7,486 bases of DNA from an uncultured Porphyromonadaceae bacterium (lineage in GTDB: Bacteria > Bacteroidota > Bacteroidia > Bacteroidales > Muribaculaceae): the NCBI GenBank assembly GCA_902470475.1, contig CABRGT010000080.1, forward strand, positions 1 to 7,486, written 5' to 3'. The notes beneath the pieces are model-generated. The model searched no databases and was not told where the DNA came from. It saw nothing but the letters and a program-made list of their open reading frames with translations. The translations under genes were made by a program, and so were the position numbers. Below are positions 1 to 7,302 of the stretch, piece after piece. Position 1 is the first letter of the stretch. Each line of letters starts with the position of its first letter.

Positions 1-20
1 TTTTCCTTTCCCTCCAAATA

Positions 21-55
21 TTTTTACAACTTTTTTATGCTGTAAAACATAAAAA
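21..55. repeat. AT-rich overlapping inverted repeats in a gene-free left end
   Basis: Two inverted repeats overlap here: TTTTACA (22-28) with TGTAAAA (41-47), and TTTTTATG (32-39) with CATAAAAA (48-55). They cannot form at the same time. The stems are almost entirely A-T, so they would be weak in RNA. No open frame or RNA gene is visible from 1 to 168, and the role of the repeats, if any, would concern a gene to the left of the window. Confidence 0.35.
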
Positions 56-168
56 TTTTATTCACTACTGAAAACCAAGCAATTATTGAGCCAACTTTTT
101 TCGCAGTAAATCGACATGCTCATATCGCCCTTCCTAATTGCCTCACAAAAGTTCTTAACGATATTAAC

Positions 169-207
169 AAAAAAACTCCGCCCGGCCTGATCACCGATGC
201 GGAGTTT
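169..207 (-). terminator. Intrinsic terminator of the secreted-protein gene
   Basis: Read on the minus strand, an 8-bp perfect stem AAACTCCG/CGGAGTTT (200-207 with 173-180) with a 19-nt loop runs into seven consecutive T residues (175-169). It begins 20 bp after the stop codon of the 441-residue gene, the right place for its rho-independent terminator. On the plus strand the stem is followed only by a mixed AT sequence. Confidence 0.85.
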
Positions 208-227
208 ATAGTTATTGTGAATTCTTA

Positions 228-1553
228 TCAGCGGATGACAGCCTTGCGGACATCAGTGCCGCGGCGTACGATCACAACCTGACCCGAGGCCGGAATGGCC
301 ACAGGCTGACCCTGGAGATTGAAGTACTCAGCAGGAGCGTCGGCCGGATCGACCGAAACATTAGTCACACCCGCCGAGATGCGGATGTCGGCGATCATCT
401 CTATATACTCGTCAGTCTCGTCCTGCCAGCCATAGCAGCCCAGAGGATCACTGCTGTCGCCGAACACACAGTCGGGAATGATCACTTCACCATTCTCAAA
501 GGTCGAGCAAGCGTCGCCGAGCTCAGCCTTGGCCTCGTCGAGGGTATAACCGGCCGCGAGAGCATATCCGGCCAGATTATAGAGATAGTATTTGCCGTAG
601 TCCTCGTCTTCGTAACCCGACACATGTCCTGTCTCAACGACCACGCAAGCCGGATCCGTAACATCGAATACGATGCCACCTATGCGATCGCCGACGTTAT
701 CGTCGTTGACAGCCGCACTGGGACTGTTCTTATAAGGATTCTCGAGACGGTAGCGGTTGGGATTGGCCGGATCGACCTGGAGAGCGACTTCATAGGGATA
801 TTCAACAGGGTCGATGCCATAAGCCGACATGATCCAGCCGTCGGTGAAGGTTGCGTTACCGGCAGCTTTCCACTGAGTATCGTCGGGCACGGGTACATCG
901 CCAGTCTCGGCGTCAAACGACACCCAATAGCCGCCCCAGTACCAGTAGCCGTCGGTATCCTCGGCCATCAGACAGTCGGCAAGGTCGAATTCGATATAAC
1001 CGTCGTCGTATGTGCCGGTGATACCGTTCACGGCAATAAGACCGTTCTCGTCGGCCTCAGCCTCTTCCTCATCAGTCATGGCGAGGCGATAAGTTTTCAG
1101 GTAGATGCTGGCCATCGAAGTCTGACCGTCCTCATCCTCGACCTGGTAACGACCGAGCAGCTGATTGCCGGGAATGGTGAACTCGCCGGTGGCTGCATCA
1201 TAATCTGCATACACGACTTCATCCTCGCCAAAAACAAGACCGGGGATAGCTATACGGCCGTTGACAACCGTGAACTCAACGTCGTATTCCAATTCGCCCC
1301 AATCATCTTCAGCAAAAAGATCGAAAGCGCTGAACGTGTAAACACCGGCAAGGTCGGCAACGCTCTGCGCAGCTACCTTAAAGGGATTGGGAGCATGCAG
1401 GCGCGTTGCCACTCCTTTATGAGCCGTCTTTACCTTTACAGCCGAACCTGCCACAGGCAGATTCAGTGACTTGTGGCTCAGCGGGGCTGCCGCATCAGCC
1501 GCGGCCGTCATACAGACGGCACCAAGGACAATAGCAAGTAACTTTTTCATCAT
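228..1553 (-). CDS. Secreted acidic protein of unknown function with Bacteroidales-type C-terminal tail (441 aa)
   Basis: I cannot assign a function. The N-terminus is a signal peptide: MMKK, a hydrophobic run to about residue 19, then a likely Ala-rich cleavage site near residues 20-24. C14 is a poor lipobox because Val precedes it, so signal peptidase I is more likely than lipidation. The mature protein is rich in Asp, Glu, Tyr and Gly and reads as mostly beta structure. Residues about 67-215 form one region. Residues 228-275 (W..AGNATFTDGW, then YRLENPY) and 291-365 (FDVTDP, YLYNLAGY) resemble modules I know from Bacteroidota surface proteins. The last 32 residues (YFNLQGQPV...VIVRRG...VIR) match a recurrent Bacteroidales ending that resembles a shortened type IX secretion signal; this link is inference. 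The start is the first of two adjacent ATGs; no clear Shine-Dalgarno is seen. It appears monocistronic, with its own promoter and terminator. Probable site: cell surface or periplasm. Confidence 0.9.
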   Translation of the reverse strand: MMKKLLAIVLGAVCMTAAADAAAPLSHKSLNLPVAGSAVKVKTAHKGVATRLHAPNPFKVAAQSVADLAGVYTFSAFDLFAEDDWGELEYDVEFTVVNGRIAIPGLVFGEDEVVYADYDAATGEFTIPGNQLLGRYQVEDEDGQTSMASIYLKTYRLAMTDEEEAEADENGLIAVNGITGTYDDGYIEFDLADCLMAEDTDGYWYWGGYWVSFDAETGDVPVPDDTQWKAAGNATFTDGWIMSAYGIDPVEYPYEVALQVDPANPNRYRLENPYKNSPSAAVNDDNVGDRIGGIVFDVTDPACVVVETGHVSGYEDEDYGKYYLYNLAGYALAAGYTLDEAKAELGDACSTFENGEVIIPDCVFGDSSDPLGCYGWQDETDEYIEMIADIRISAGVTNVSVDPADAPAEYFNLQGQPVAIPASGQVVIVRRGTDVRKAVIR

Positions 1554-1618
1554 TGTAAAAACTATTGGAAATTAAACATAGAATATCAGCCGATTTCATA
1601 ACCACGGCAAACGGACCG

Positions 1619-1626
1619 CAAAAATA
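1619..1626 (-). promoter_or_regulatory. Probable promoter -7 box for the secreted-protein gene
   Basis: On the minus strand the sequence TATTTTTG fits the Bacteroidota -7 consensus TAnnTTTG. Transcription would begin near 1612-1615 and give a leader of about 60 nt before the start codon at 1553. No good TTTG-type -33 box is seen at the expected distance, so this rests on one half of the promoter and on its position. Confidence 0.45.
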
Positions 1627-1730
1627 ACACTATTATTTATAATCCGGAATACTCTAAGCTATTTTTATCATAAAATGTAACAAAAAAGCGTAATTTATCT
1701 ATCATCGCGCACAAGAAATGGATAATAATC

Positions 1731-1764
1731 AAAAAAAAGCGCCTCTTTTCACAAAGTGGCGCTT
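1731..1764 (-). terminator. Intrinsic terminator downstream of queG
   Basis: On the minus strand, AAGCGCC (1764-1758) pairs with GGCGCTT (1743-1737). After one T-T mismatch the stem continues with four more pairs (1753-1756 with 1745-1748) and a 4-nt loop. The stem is followed by an eight-T run (1738-1731). It lies 113 bp after the queG stop, an unusually long 3' untranslated stretch, and would end the three-gene operon and also any transcript starting at the box near 1825. Confidence 0.88.
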
Positions 1765-1766
1765 CC

Positions 1767-1801
1767 GGGATTTCCTTAACTTTAAATTGGGGTTTTCCTA
1801 A
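1767..1801. repeat. Imperfect 13-bp direct repeat spaced by 22 bp
   Basis: GGGATTTCCTTAA (1767-1779) and GGGGTTTTCCTAA (1789-1801) match at 10 of 13 positions. Their starts lie 22 bp apart, about two helical turns, which would put both copies on the same face of the DNA. They sit just upstream of the terminator on the minus strand. They may be a protein-binding site or paired segments of an RNA; the sequence does not decide this. Confidence 0.4.
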
Positions 1802-1824
1802 TGCTTTCTGTATCTTTTGCAGTG

Positions 1825-1832
1825 CAAAGTTA
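1825..1832 (-). promoter_or_regulatory. Candidate orphan promoter -7 box inside the intergenic region
   Basis: The minus strand reads TAACTTTG, a full match to TAnnTTTG and the same octamer as the box upstream of the DUF2723 gene. Transcription would start near 1818-1821 and stop at the terminator at 1731-1764 after roughly 85 nt, with no ATG in that interval. A 13-bp near-operator palindrome, TTTGCA-G-TGCAAA (1816-1828), overlaps it. No clear -33 box is seen, and short AT-rich boxes of this kind also occur by chance. Confidence 0.3.
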
Positions 1833-1876
1833 ATACAGATTTTTATATTTAGGACTACCCCCCCAGTTAAATTTTG

Positions 1877-2785
1877 TTAATTTTTCGCATTCTCCCTCAT
1901 TTTCCGCACACTAACCCGCGATATTGCCGATGCCTTGAAAAGCCTGCGGAAGTCGCCCGACGAAATCCGCGCCAAAGACGCCCTGTCGAGCGACAGCAGA
2001 CGGGGATCGGGGCTGAACTCATGCAGCGGTTCAGGTGGCTCGCCACTATTATGAGGGCACACCCGCGCACAGACATCGCATCCGTAGACACGGCTTCCGG
2101 GCCTCATGGCGATATCAGCCGCATCGCGACACTCGATAGTGAGGTAAGAATAACAATGGCGCGCATCAAGGGCTCCGCCGGACATGAGTGCGCCACCCGG
2201 ACACGCGGCCACGCATCGGCCACATCGGCCGCAGTCTTCACTCAAAGGCCCGTCAGGCCGCAACACACACGTAGTGATTATCTCCGCCAGAAAGACTCCG
2301 CTGCCCACTCCGGGAACTATCAGCTGCCGGTTGCGCCCTACAAAACCGACTCCGGCCTTCACGGCCCAATAGCGTTCAAGGACCGGAGCCGAATCCACCG
2401 TCACGCGCGAGACAGCACCGAACTGCGCAGCCAGCCATTCCGTCACCGGCTCAAGGCGGCTGCGCAACACCCGGTGATAGTCCTCGCCCAGCGCATAGTC
2501 GGCAATGAGCGGATGGTGATAGCCCCCGGAAGGCCTGTAAGGAAAAGCCAGTGATATTATTGACTGCGCTCCGGGAAACAGTTTCCGCGGATCGAGCCGG
2601 AGGTCTACGTTGCGCGCCATGTAATCCATGGTTCCGTGCCGTCCGTCGGCAAGCCAGCACAAAAAGTACCGCGCAGCCTCCGCGTCGACAGCACCGGCCC
2701 GCGCAATACCGACGGCACACGCGCCAGCACGACGGCACAGAGCTTTCAGCTCGGACTCAGGACATAGGGATAGGCTCGAATTCAT
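1877..2785 (-). CDS. queG: Epoxyqueuosine reductase QueG (302 aa)
   Basis: QueG catalyses the last step of queuosine synthesis, reducing epoxyqueuosine to queuosine at the wobble position of tRNAs with GUN anticodons. It acts in the cytoplasm using cobalamin and two [4Fe-4S] clusters. The ferredoxin-like pattern is clear: C185, C188, C191 and C195 (CGRCGRCVAACP), C211 in the CYSYLTIE motif, and C236, C239 and C243 (CDVCARVCP). D131 in VDSAPVLER corresponds to the family's proposed proton-donating aspartate. The usual GWIGKN motif reads GFVGRN here, with R151 for lysine. The length suits the short form without C-terminal HEAT repeats. I chose the ATG at 2785: a longer frame runs upstream, but it lies further inside the deacetylase gene and does not resemble QueG. 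The chosen start still overlaps that gene by 29 bp, which suggests translational coupling. It is the last gene of the operon. Confidence 0.95.
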   Translation of the reverse strand: MNSSLSLCPESELKALCRRAGACAVGIARAGAVDAEAARYFLCWLADGRHGTMDYMARNVDLRLDPRKLFPGAQSIISLAFPYRPSGGYHHPLIADYALGEDYHRVLRSRLEPVTEWLAAQFGAVSRVTVDSAPVLERYWAVKAGVGFVGRNRQLIVPGVGSGVFLAEIITTCVLRPDGPLSEDCGRCGRCVAACPGGALMSGGALDARHCYSYLTIECRDAADIAMRPGSRVYGCDVCARVCPHNSGEPPEPLHEFSPDPRLLSLDRASLARISSGDFRRLFKASAISRVSVRKMRENAKN

Positions 2786-3377
2786 AGCCCTGCGAAAGCA
2801 GCCATTCGATAGCCGCCGGCAACGCCACCCGCATGTTGGGTGCGGCCTTGACGGAGTCGTGGAAAACGATGATGGAACCGTTTCGGGCGAAACGCCGCAC
2901 ATTGTCAAGCACTTGCTCCGGAGTGAGCTTGCGCGAGTAATCGCGGGTCACCAGATCATACATTATAATATTATAATGCGACTTGATGATACGCGCCTGC
3001 TTCCAGCGCATGATTCCGTGCGGCGGACGGAATAGAATGGAGTCGATAAGCCGGTCGGCCTCGGTGATGTCACGGCAATAACGCCGCGCCGTGGTACGCA
3101 TGCCCTGCAGATGATGCATGGTATGATTGCCGTAGCTGTGGCCGCGGCGCTTGATTTCCTCAAGCAGCTCAGGATGGCGCGCCACATTGTCGCCCACCAT
3201 AAAGAAGGTAGCCTTTACTCCATAGCGGTCGAGGATATCGAGCACCCACGAGGTCTGCTCCGGTATGGGGCCGTCGTCGAAAGTCAGATACACTACCTTG
3301 CGGTGGCGCCGCTTTAGGCGCCAGAGCGCCTCCGGAAAAAGAAGGCGGTAGAGCAGCGGCGGACGTTCGATCAGCAT
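2757..3377 (-). CDS. Polysaccharide deacetylase, NodB/CE4 family (206 aa)
   Basis: This is a single-domain carbohydrate esterase family 4 protein, a metal-dependent enzyme that removes N- or O-acetyl groups from sugars in glycans. All main motifs are present: TFDDGP at 32-37 (D34 catalytic base, D35 metal ligand), HTMHH at 85-89 (H85 and H88 metal ligands), RPPHG at 117-121 and IIVFHDS at 169-175 with H173. A DLVTRDYS stretch at 141-148 sits where motif 4 is expected. No signal peptide is seen, only a short hydrophobic and basic segment (residues 6-27) before the domain, so it probably acts in the cytoplasm or at the inner face of the membrane. The substrate is unknown. It starts 26 bp after the DUF2723 gene and overlaps queG by 29 bp, which implies one transcript. 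A role on a lipid-linked or envelope glycan made with its upstream neighbour is inference. Confidence 0.92.
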   Translation of the reverse strand: MLIERPPLLYRLLFPEALWRLKRRHRKVVYLTFDDGPIPEQTSWVLDILDRYGVKATFFMVGDNVARHPELLEEIKRRGHSYGNHTMHHLQGMRTTARRYCRDITEADRLIDSILFRPPHGIMRWKQARIIKSHYNIIMYDLVTRDYSRKLTPEQVLDNVRRFARNGSIIVFHDSVKAAPNMRVALPAAIEWLLSQGYEFEPIPMS

Positions 3378-3403
3378 GGCAGGGCTACACGATTACACAG
3401 AGA

Positions 3404-6400
3404 TCACAGCAGTGCGGTCACCGCAGCCACGTCGAATCCGTACTTACCGGCAAGTTCATTAGTCAGCGCCATCGGCTCGATGCCTGCCGCACGGTGAGCC
3501 TGCAGCGTATTGAGAGCCGACTGCACCAGCTGGCGGCTCGGACCGTCCAGCTCAGGCAGCATACCCATCAGCTGCGCCTCCGAGGTACCGTCGAAATAGA
3601 GCATGACGGCCAGATGCGGATGCAGGTCATAGCTGCCACGCGTCTTCCATGCCGAGAGCAGATCGGCCTGATCGGGCTTGTCCTCAAGCGCACGCAACAC
3701 ATTGATACGGTTCTGTATCGCGATCAGCGTAGCCAGTACGTCGACATTTTCGATATCGTACGACAGCAGGCTGAGCTGTGCCGGACTGAGCGAGGCGGCA
3801 TAGCGCGCGAACTGGGCGAATCGTTCCATGTTCTGATCCACCAGCGCGGCGGCCATGTCCAGATCGGCCTTGTTGCCGGTGGCCACGTACAGATCATAGT
3901 AGGCCTGCGCCAGATAGGCGACCAGCTGCCCGTCAAGCGGAGCTGCAGCCGCAGGCATCTTGTCGAGCATCTGTTTCAGCAGCAGGCGCGCCATGTCGTA
4001 GCGCGTGACAGGCTCGGGCTGACCGGCCTCCCTGGCATGTGTCTTGGCCCAGTCGGACGCGGGAAGCGTGCCGGAATTGATCAGGTCGCGTGCCACGGAG
4101 AAAATCGCCGTGCGCGTGGACGAAACCATGCGGCGCACCGTCTCGTCAAGATACAGGCTGCCGGGATTGTCGATGTCGAGGCCACCCCAGCGGAACTTGC
4201 CCATGATGTTCTCGTAGGCCGTATCGACCAAAGGCGACACAGGCGAGCCGGCAAACGGCGTCACCATCGAAGCCAGACCCGTCGACGCCATATAGGGCGA
4301 CAGACCCAGATAGTAACTCGAGGGTACGGTCGACGCGAAATAGACCGGACGCTCAAAGTTGTTGTCGACCGAATTGGCGATGAAATCAAGCGACAGGGTG
4401 TTGCCCAGATTCAGACCACGCTTGCCGGTCTGAGTCAGGAACGCCTGCAGATCAGTGGCGGGCGAACTGAGATACGGGAGCTTGTAGCGCAACGATACCT
4501 CCGAAACGGTATCGACGCCGAAGCGCTCCATCACGGCGGTCGTATCTGCCAGCGGCATGTAAATCTTAGGATAGATCATCACGGCCTGCCCGACAGTCGC
4601 CGGCGAGGCATAGAGGTTCAGCAGCGACTCGCGCGCCGTCAGCAATGTGTCGCGGACAGGATAGACAAAACTATATGCCATCTTGTCGTAGGCATAGTCC
4701 GTCGGACGGGCATACATCGGCACGGGCGCGCCGTCGTACGAGGGGATGCGCTGCTGGTTGGCATACCAGTCGGTGGTAAGATACGAAAGGTTCACCACAC
4801 GCACATCCGTGCGGTAGCCCTCGACCTCCTGGGCGTACCACAGGGGGAATGTATCGTTGTCGCCGTTGCAGAAGATAATGCCGTTCGGCGCTACGGACGA
4901 CAGGTAATTCATGCCGAAATCGCGCGCGGTATAACGGCCCGAGCGGTCGTGGTCGTCCCAAGTCTGCGACACCATCTGCAGGGGTACTGCAGCGGCAATC
5001 ACACAGGCGACTGCGGCCGAAGCCACAAGCGCGCCGCGATTGTCGGCCCGTGTCTCCTCATCCTTCTTCTTGCGGCCGGCGAGCATCTGGCGGAGTATCA
5101 TGCCGATGGCCGGGATGCCGATGCCGATCCAGATCGCAAAGGCATAGAACGATCCGGCGAACGCATAGTCGCGCTCACGCGGCTGGCCGGGCGTCTGATT
5201 CAGATAAAGCACGATCGCGATACCTGTCATGAAGAACAGGAAGCAGATGACCCAGAACTGCTCGATGCCGCGCTGGGGATAGCCGGGTTTCACGTAGAGC
5301 GCCTGCCACAGCAGACCGATGATACCGAGCAGCAGAGGCAGCATGTAGAACACATTGTGGCCCTTGTTGCCTTCGCCGTACTCGTCGGGAAGAAGCGACT
5401 GGTCGCCCAGGCGCATATTGTCGATGAATGGAATACCCGATATCCAGTTGCCCAGATGGGGCTCGCCGTTGCCCTGCAGATCATTCTGGCGGCCGGCGAA
5501 ATTCCACATGAAATAGCGCCAGTACATGTGCGAGAACTGGTAGTTGAAGAAGTAGCGCAGGTTGGTGCCGAAGCCGGGCTTCCACACCGACTGTGTTTTC
5601 ACTACGTCGCCGTTGCGCGATATGTAGCTGTCGATCGTTGTCTGCGACGTCAGGTACGGCAACACCTCATTGAGACTGGCGAAGCCCTGGGCGGCCCAGC
5701 GGCGGCGCACCTCGGCGGGGATGTGATTCAGGTCGGAGATCTCATACTGAGACCAGCCCTTGTAACCCTCGACGTGGGCGGGATTGTCGCTGTAGACGCG
5801 CGGCAGCAGCATCGACAGATCGGGAATTTCCTTGTAATTCGGGTTCGACACAGACTCGACATATTCGTCGGCCTGCGTGTCGGAAGTCTTGGCCACCTTG
5901 TTGTGGGTCATCTTCGGATCGGAGTACGGACTTCCCTGCTCGTCGCGCAGGTATTTGTCTACGAGACGCGTGCGCGGCATACCTGTCTCGTCCACCATCA
6001 CCACGTTGTAGACCTGGCCGTTTTCCTCACCGCTGATCACGTCGAGTTCCTCGGCGAATACCGCGCCGCTGAACAGCGGACGCTCGCCGTACTGCTCACG
6101 GTTGAGATATGACCCGAGCGAGAACACATTGTCGGGAGCGTTCTGATTCATGGGAGTGTTGGCATTCGAACGGATCAGCAGCAGCGCATACGACGAATAC
6201 CCCACGAAAATCAGGAATACCGACAGGATGACAATATTGAACATGCGCACCGGGATCTTCGGGCAGGCGAAGAACACGTAGATGAACAGAGCCGCCGTAA
6301 GCAGCAGGCCTATCCACACGTTTCCTATGAAAGGCATGCCCGACAGCATCAGGCTCAGGCAGAAACTCCACTTGATGGCGGCAGGATTCTTCTGGCTGTA

Positions 6401-7249
6401 CAGCGAGCGGATAGCCCAGATGAATACAGCCACAAGCAGCACGGCATATATCAGCACGCCCATGTTGTACGACATGCCGAACACGTTGACGAACAGCAGC
6501 TCAAACCACTGCGCCACCATCACGAAGCCCGGAACAAGGCCGTACAGAATCAGCGCTACGATCACGAACGACACCAGAAGGGCGATGAGCGATCCCTTGG
6601 CCGTGACATTCTTACATTTCTTGTAATAATAGACCAGCACTATCGCGGGTATACACAGCAGGTTGAGCAGGTGCACCGCGATCGACACGCCGATCACATA
6701 TGCTATCAGTATCAGATATCGGTCGCTGTGTGGCTGGTCGGCGCGGTTCTCCCACTTGAGAATCAGCCAGAACACCAAGGCCGTACAGAATGACGAGAAA
6801 GCGTACACCTCGCCTTCGACGGCCGAGAACCAGAACGTGTCGCTCCACGTATAGGCCAGCGCGCCGCAGAAGCCGCCTGCGAATATAAGCGTCATCTGCC
6901 ACCACGTCATCGATGTGGCGTCATCCGCCACGATCAGACGGCGGATCAGATGCGTCACCGTCCAGAAAAGGAGCAGTATCGTTGCCGCCGAAAGCAGCGC
7001 CGACATGGTATTGACAGCAATGGCTGCGTTGGCTATATTGTTGCCGAACAGCGTCACGAAAAAGCGCGCCGTGAGCATGAATATCGGGTTGCCCGGCGGG
7101 TGTCCCACCTCAAGCTTGGCGCCTTGCGATATGAACTCGGGGCAGTCCCAGAAGCTCGCTGTCGGCTCCAGGGTCAGCAGATAGGTCACGGCGGCTATCA
7201 CGAACGATACCCAGCCGAAGATGTTGTTCAGTAAATTGTATTTTTTCAT
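3404..7249 (-). CDS. DUF2723 multi-pass membrane protein, probable GT-C glycosyltransferase (1281 aa)
   Basis: This belongs to the DUF2723 family, which in animals includes TMEM260, a protein O-mannosyltransferase. Bacteroidota members are long and of unproved substrate. The first loop carries FWDCPEF (D35, E38), the acidic motif expected of GT-C enzymes, then GHPPGNPIF at 49-57, the strongest family signature. About a dozen membrane segments are visible, roughly within 9-27, 74-100, 117-133, 150-166, 178-206, 220-248, 262-280, 294-328, 337-360, 634-653, 664-684, 697-720 and 738-758. A soluble insert occupies 361-633 and includes MYWRYFMWNFAGRQND at 575-590. QPRERDYAF (689-697) and NGDNDTFPLWY (795-805) are further family motifs. 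A soluble domain fills 760-1281 and is helical near its end. A frame extends 29 codons upstream to 7336, but it would cross the promoter at 7295-7302, so I use MKKYNLL at 7249. Sugar transfer to periplasmic proteins or lipids is the likely role; donor and acceptor are unknown. Confidence 0.93.
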   Translation of the reverse strand: MKKYNLLNNIFGWVSFVIAAVTYLLTLEPTASFWDCPEFISQGAKLEVGHPPGNPIFMLTARFFVTLFGNNIANAAIAVNTMSALLSAATILLLFWTVTHLIRRLIVADDATSMTWWQMTLIFAGGFCGALAYTWSDTFWFSAVEGEVYAFSSFCTALVFWLILKWENRADQPHSDRYLILIAYVIGVSIAVHLLNLLCIPAIVLVYYYKKCKNVTAKGSLIALLVSFVIVALILYGLVPGFVMVAQWFELLFVNVFGMSYNMGVLIYAVLLVAVFIWAIRSLYSQKNPAAIKWSFCLSLMLSGMPFIGNVWIGLLLTAALFIYVFFACPKIPVRMFNIVILSVFLIFVGYSSYALLLIRSNANTPMNQNAPDNVFSLGSYLNREQYGERPLFSGAVFAEELDVISGEENGQVYNVVMVDETGMPRTRLVDKYLRDEQGSPYSDPKMTHNKVAKTSDTQADEYVESVSNPNYKEIPDLSMLLPRVYSDNPAHVEGYKGWSQYEISDLNHIPAEVRRRWAAQGFASLNEVLPYLTSQTTIDSYISRNGDVVKTQSVWKPGFGTNLRYFFNYQFSHMYWRYFMWNFAGRQNDLQGNGEPHLGNWISGIPFIDNMRLGDQSLLPDEYGEGNKGHNVFYMLPLLLGIIGLLWQALYVKPGYPQRGIEQFWVICFLFFMTGIAIVLYLNQTPGQPRERDYAFAGSFYAFAIWIGIGIPAIGMILRQMLAGRKKKDEETRADNRGALVASAAVACVIAAAVPLQMVSQTWDDHDRSGRYTARDFGMNYLSSVAPNGIIFCNGDNDTFPLWYAQEVEGYRTDVRVVNLSYLTTDWYANQQRIPSYDGAPVPMYARPTDYAYDKMAYSFVYPVRDTLLTARESLLNLYASPATVGQAVMIYPKIYMPLADTTAVMERFGVDTVSEVSLRYKLPYLSSPATDLQAFLTQTGKRGLNLGNTLSLDFIANSVDNNFERPVYFASTVPSSYYLGLSPYMASTGLASMVTPFAGSPVSPLVDTAYENIMGKFRWGGLDIDNPGSLYLDETVRRMVSSTRTAIFSVARDLINSGTLPASDWAKTHAREAGQPEPVTRYDMARLLLKQMLDKMPAAAAPLDGQLVAYLAQAYYDLYVATGNKADLDMAAALVDQNMERFAQFARYAASLSPAQLSLLSYDIENVDVLATLIAIQNRINVLRALEDKPDQADLLSAWKTRGSYDLHPHLAVMLYFDGTSEAQLMGMLPELDGPSRQLVQSALNTLQAHRAAGIEPMALTNELAGKYGFDVAAVTALL

Positions 7250-7294
7250 TACAAGAATGTGGTCACGGCCTCTGATAATAAGCCTATCAAGCCG

Positions 7295-7302
7295 CAAAGT
7301 TA
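7295..7302 (-). promoter_or_regulatory. Probable operon promoter, -7 box
   Basis: The minus strand reads TAACTTTG, matching the Bacteroidota TAnnTTTG -7 consensus. Transcription would start near 7288-7291, giving a leader of about 40 nt before the ATG at 7249. The -33 region is poor. The box lies just downstream of the hairpin at 7348-7384, so the operon appears to have its own start. It also argues against translation beginning at 7336. Confidence 0.5.

Larger units (their letters stand above)
1554..1876. other. 323-bp AT-rich intergenic region, no protein gene
   Basis: This spacer between queG and the secreted-protein gene has no convincing open frame on either strand. It contains the terminator of the queG operon (1731-1764), a probable promoter for the secreted protein (1619-1626), a further promoter-like box upstream of the terminator (1825-1832) and a spaced direct repeat (1767-1801). 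The part from 1627 to 1730 is very AT-rich, and I see nothing specific in it. Confidence 0.8.

Noticed and set aside
1..168. Searched for a tRNA, small RNA or small gene at the left end
   Set aside because: It is AT-rich, with only weak A-T stems, no cloverleaf and no open frame with a credible start.
624..1469. 281-codon plus-strand frame opposite the secreted-protein gene
   Set aside because: It is also codon-on-codon antisense, has no recognisable motif, and the minus strand has a signal peptide, a conserved tail, a terminator and a promoter-like box.
266..1514. Lipoprotein reading of the secreted protein, with C14 as the lipidated residue
   Set aside because: Val immediately before C14 does not fit the lipobox, which needs Gly, Ala or Ser, and an Ala-rich signal peptidase I site follows.
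1858..1864. Run of seven C residues just after the queG stop, considered as a phase-variable tract
   Set aside because: It is short, lies outside any coding region, and is not positioned between promoter elements of a gene in this window.
1874..2554. 226-codon plus-strand frame opposite queG
   Set aside because: It is a shadow of queG in the aligned antisense frame, with no motif of its own.
2786..2908. Upstream extension of queG by 41 codons
   Set aside because: It lies wholly within the deacetylase gene in another frame, and its Arg/Ser/Pro-rich sequence has no QueG character; family similarity begins after the ATG at 2785.
3494..6112. 872-codon open frame on the plus strand, antisense to the DUF2723 gene
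   Set aside because: Its codons lie exactly opposite the codons of the real gene, so it stays open wherever the real gene avoids TTA, CTA and TCA codons, as GC-rich genes do. Its translation is rich in Arg, His and Gln and matches no family I know, while the opposite strand has clear family motifs.
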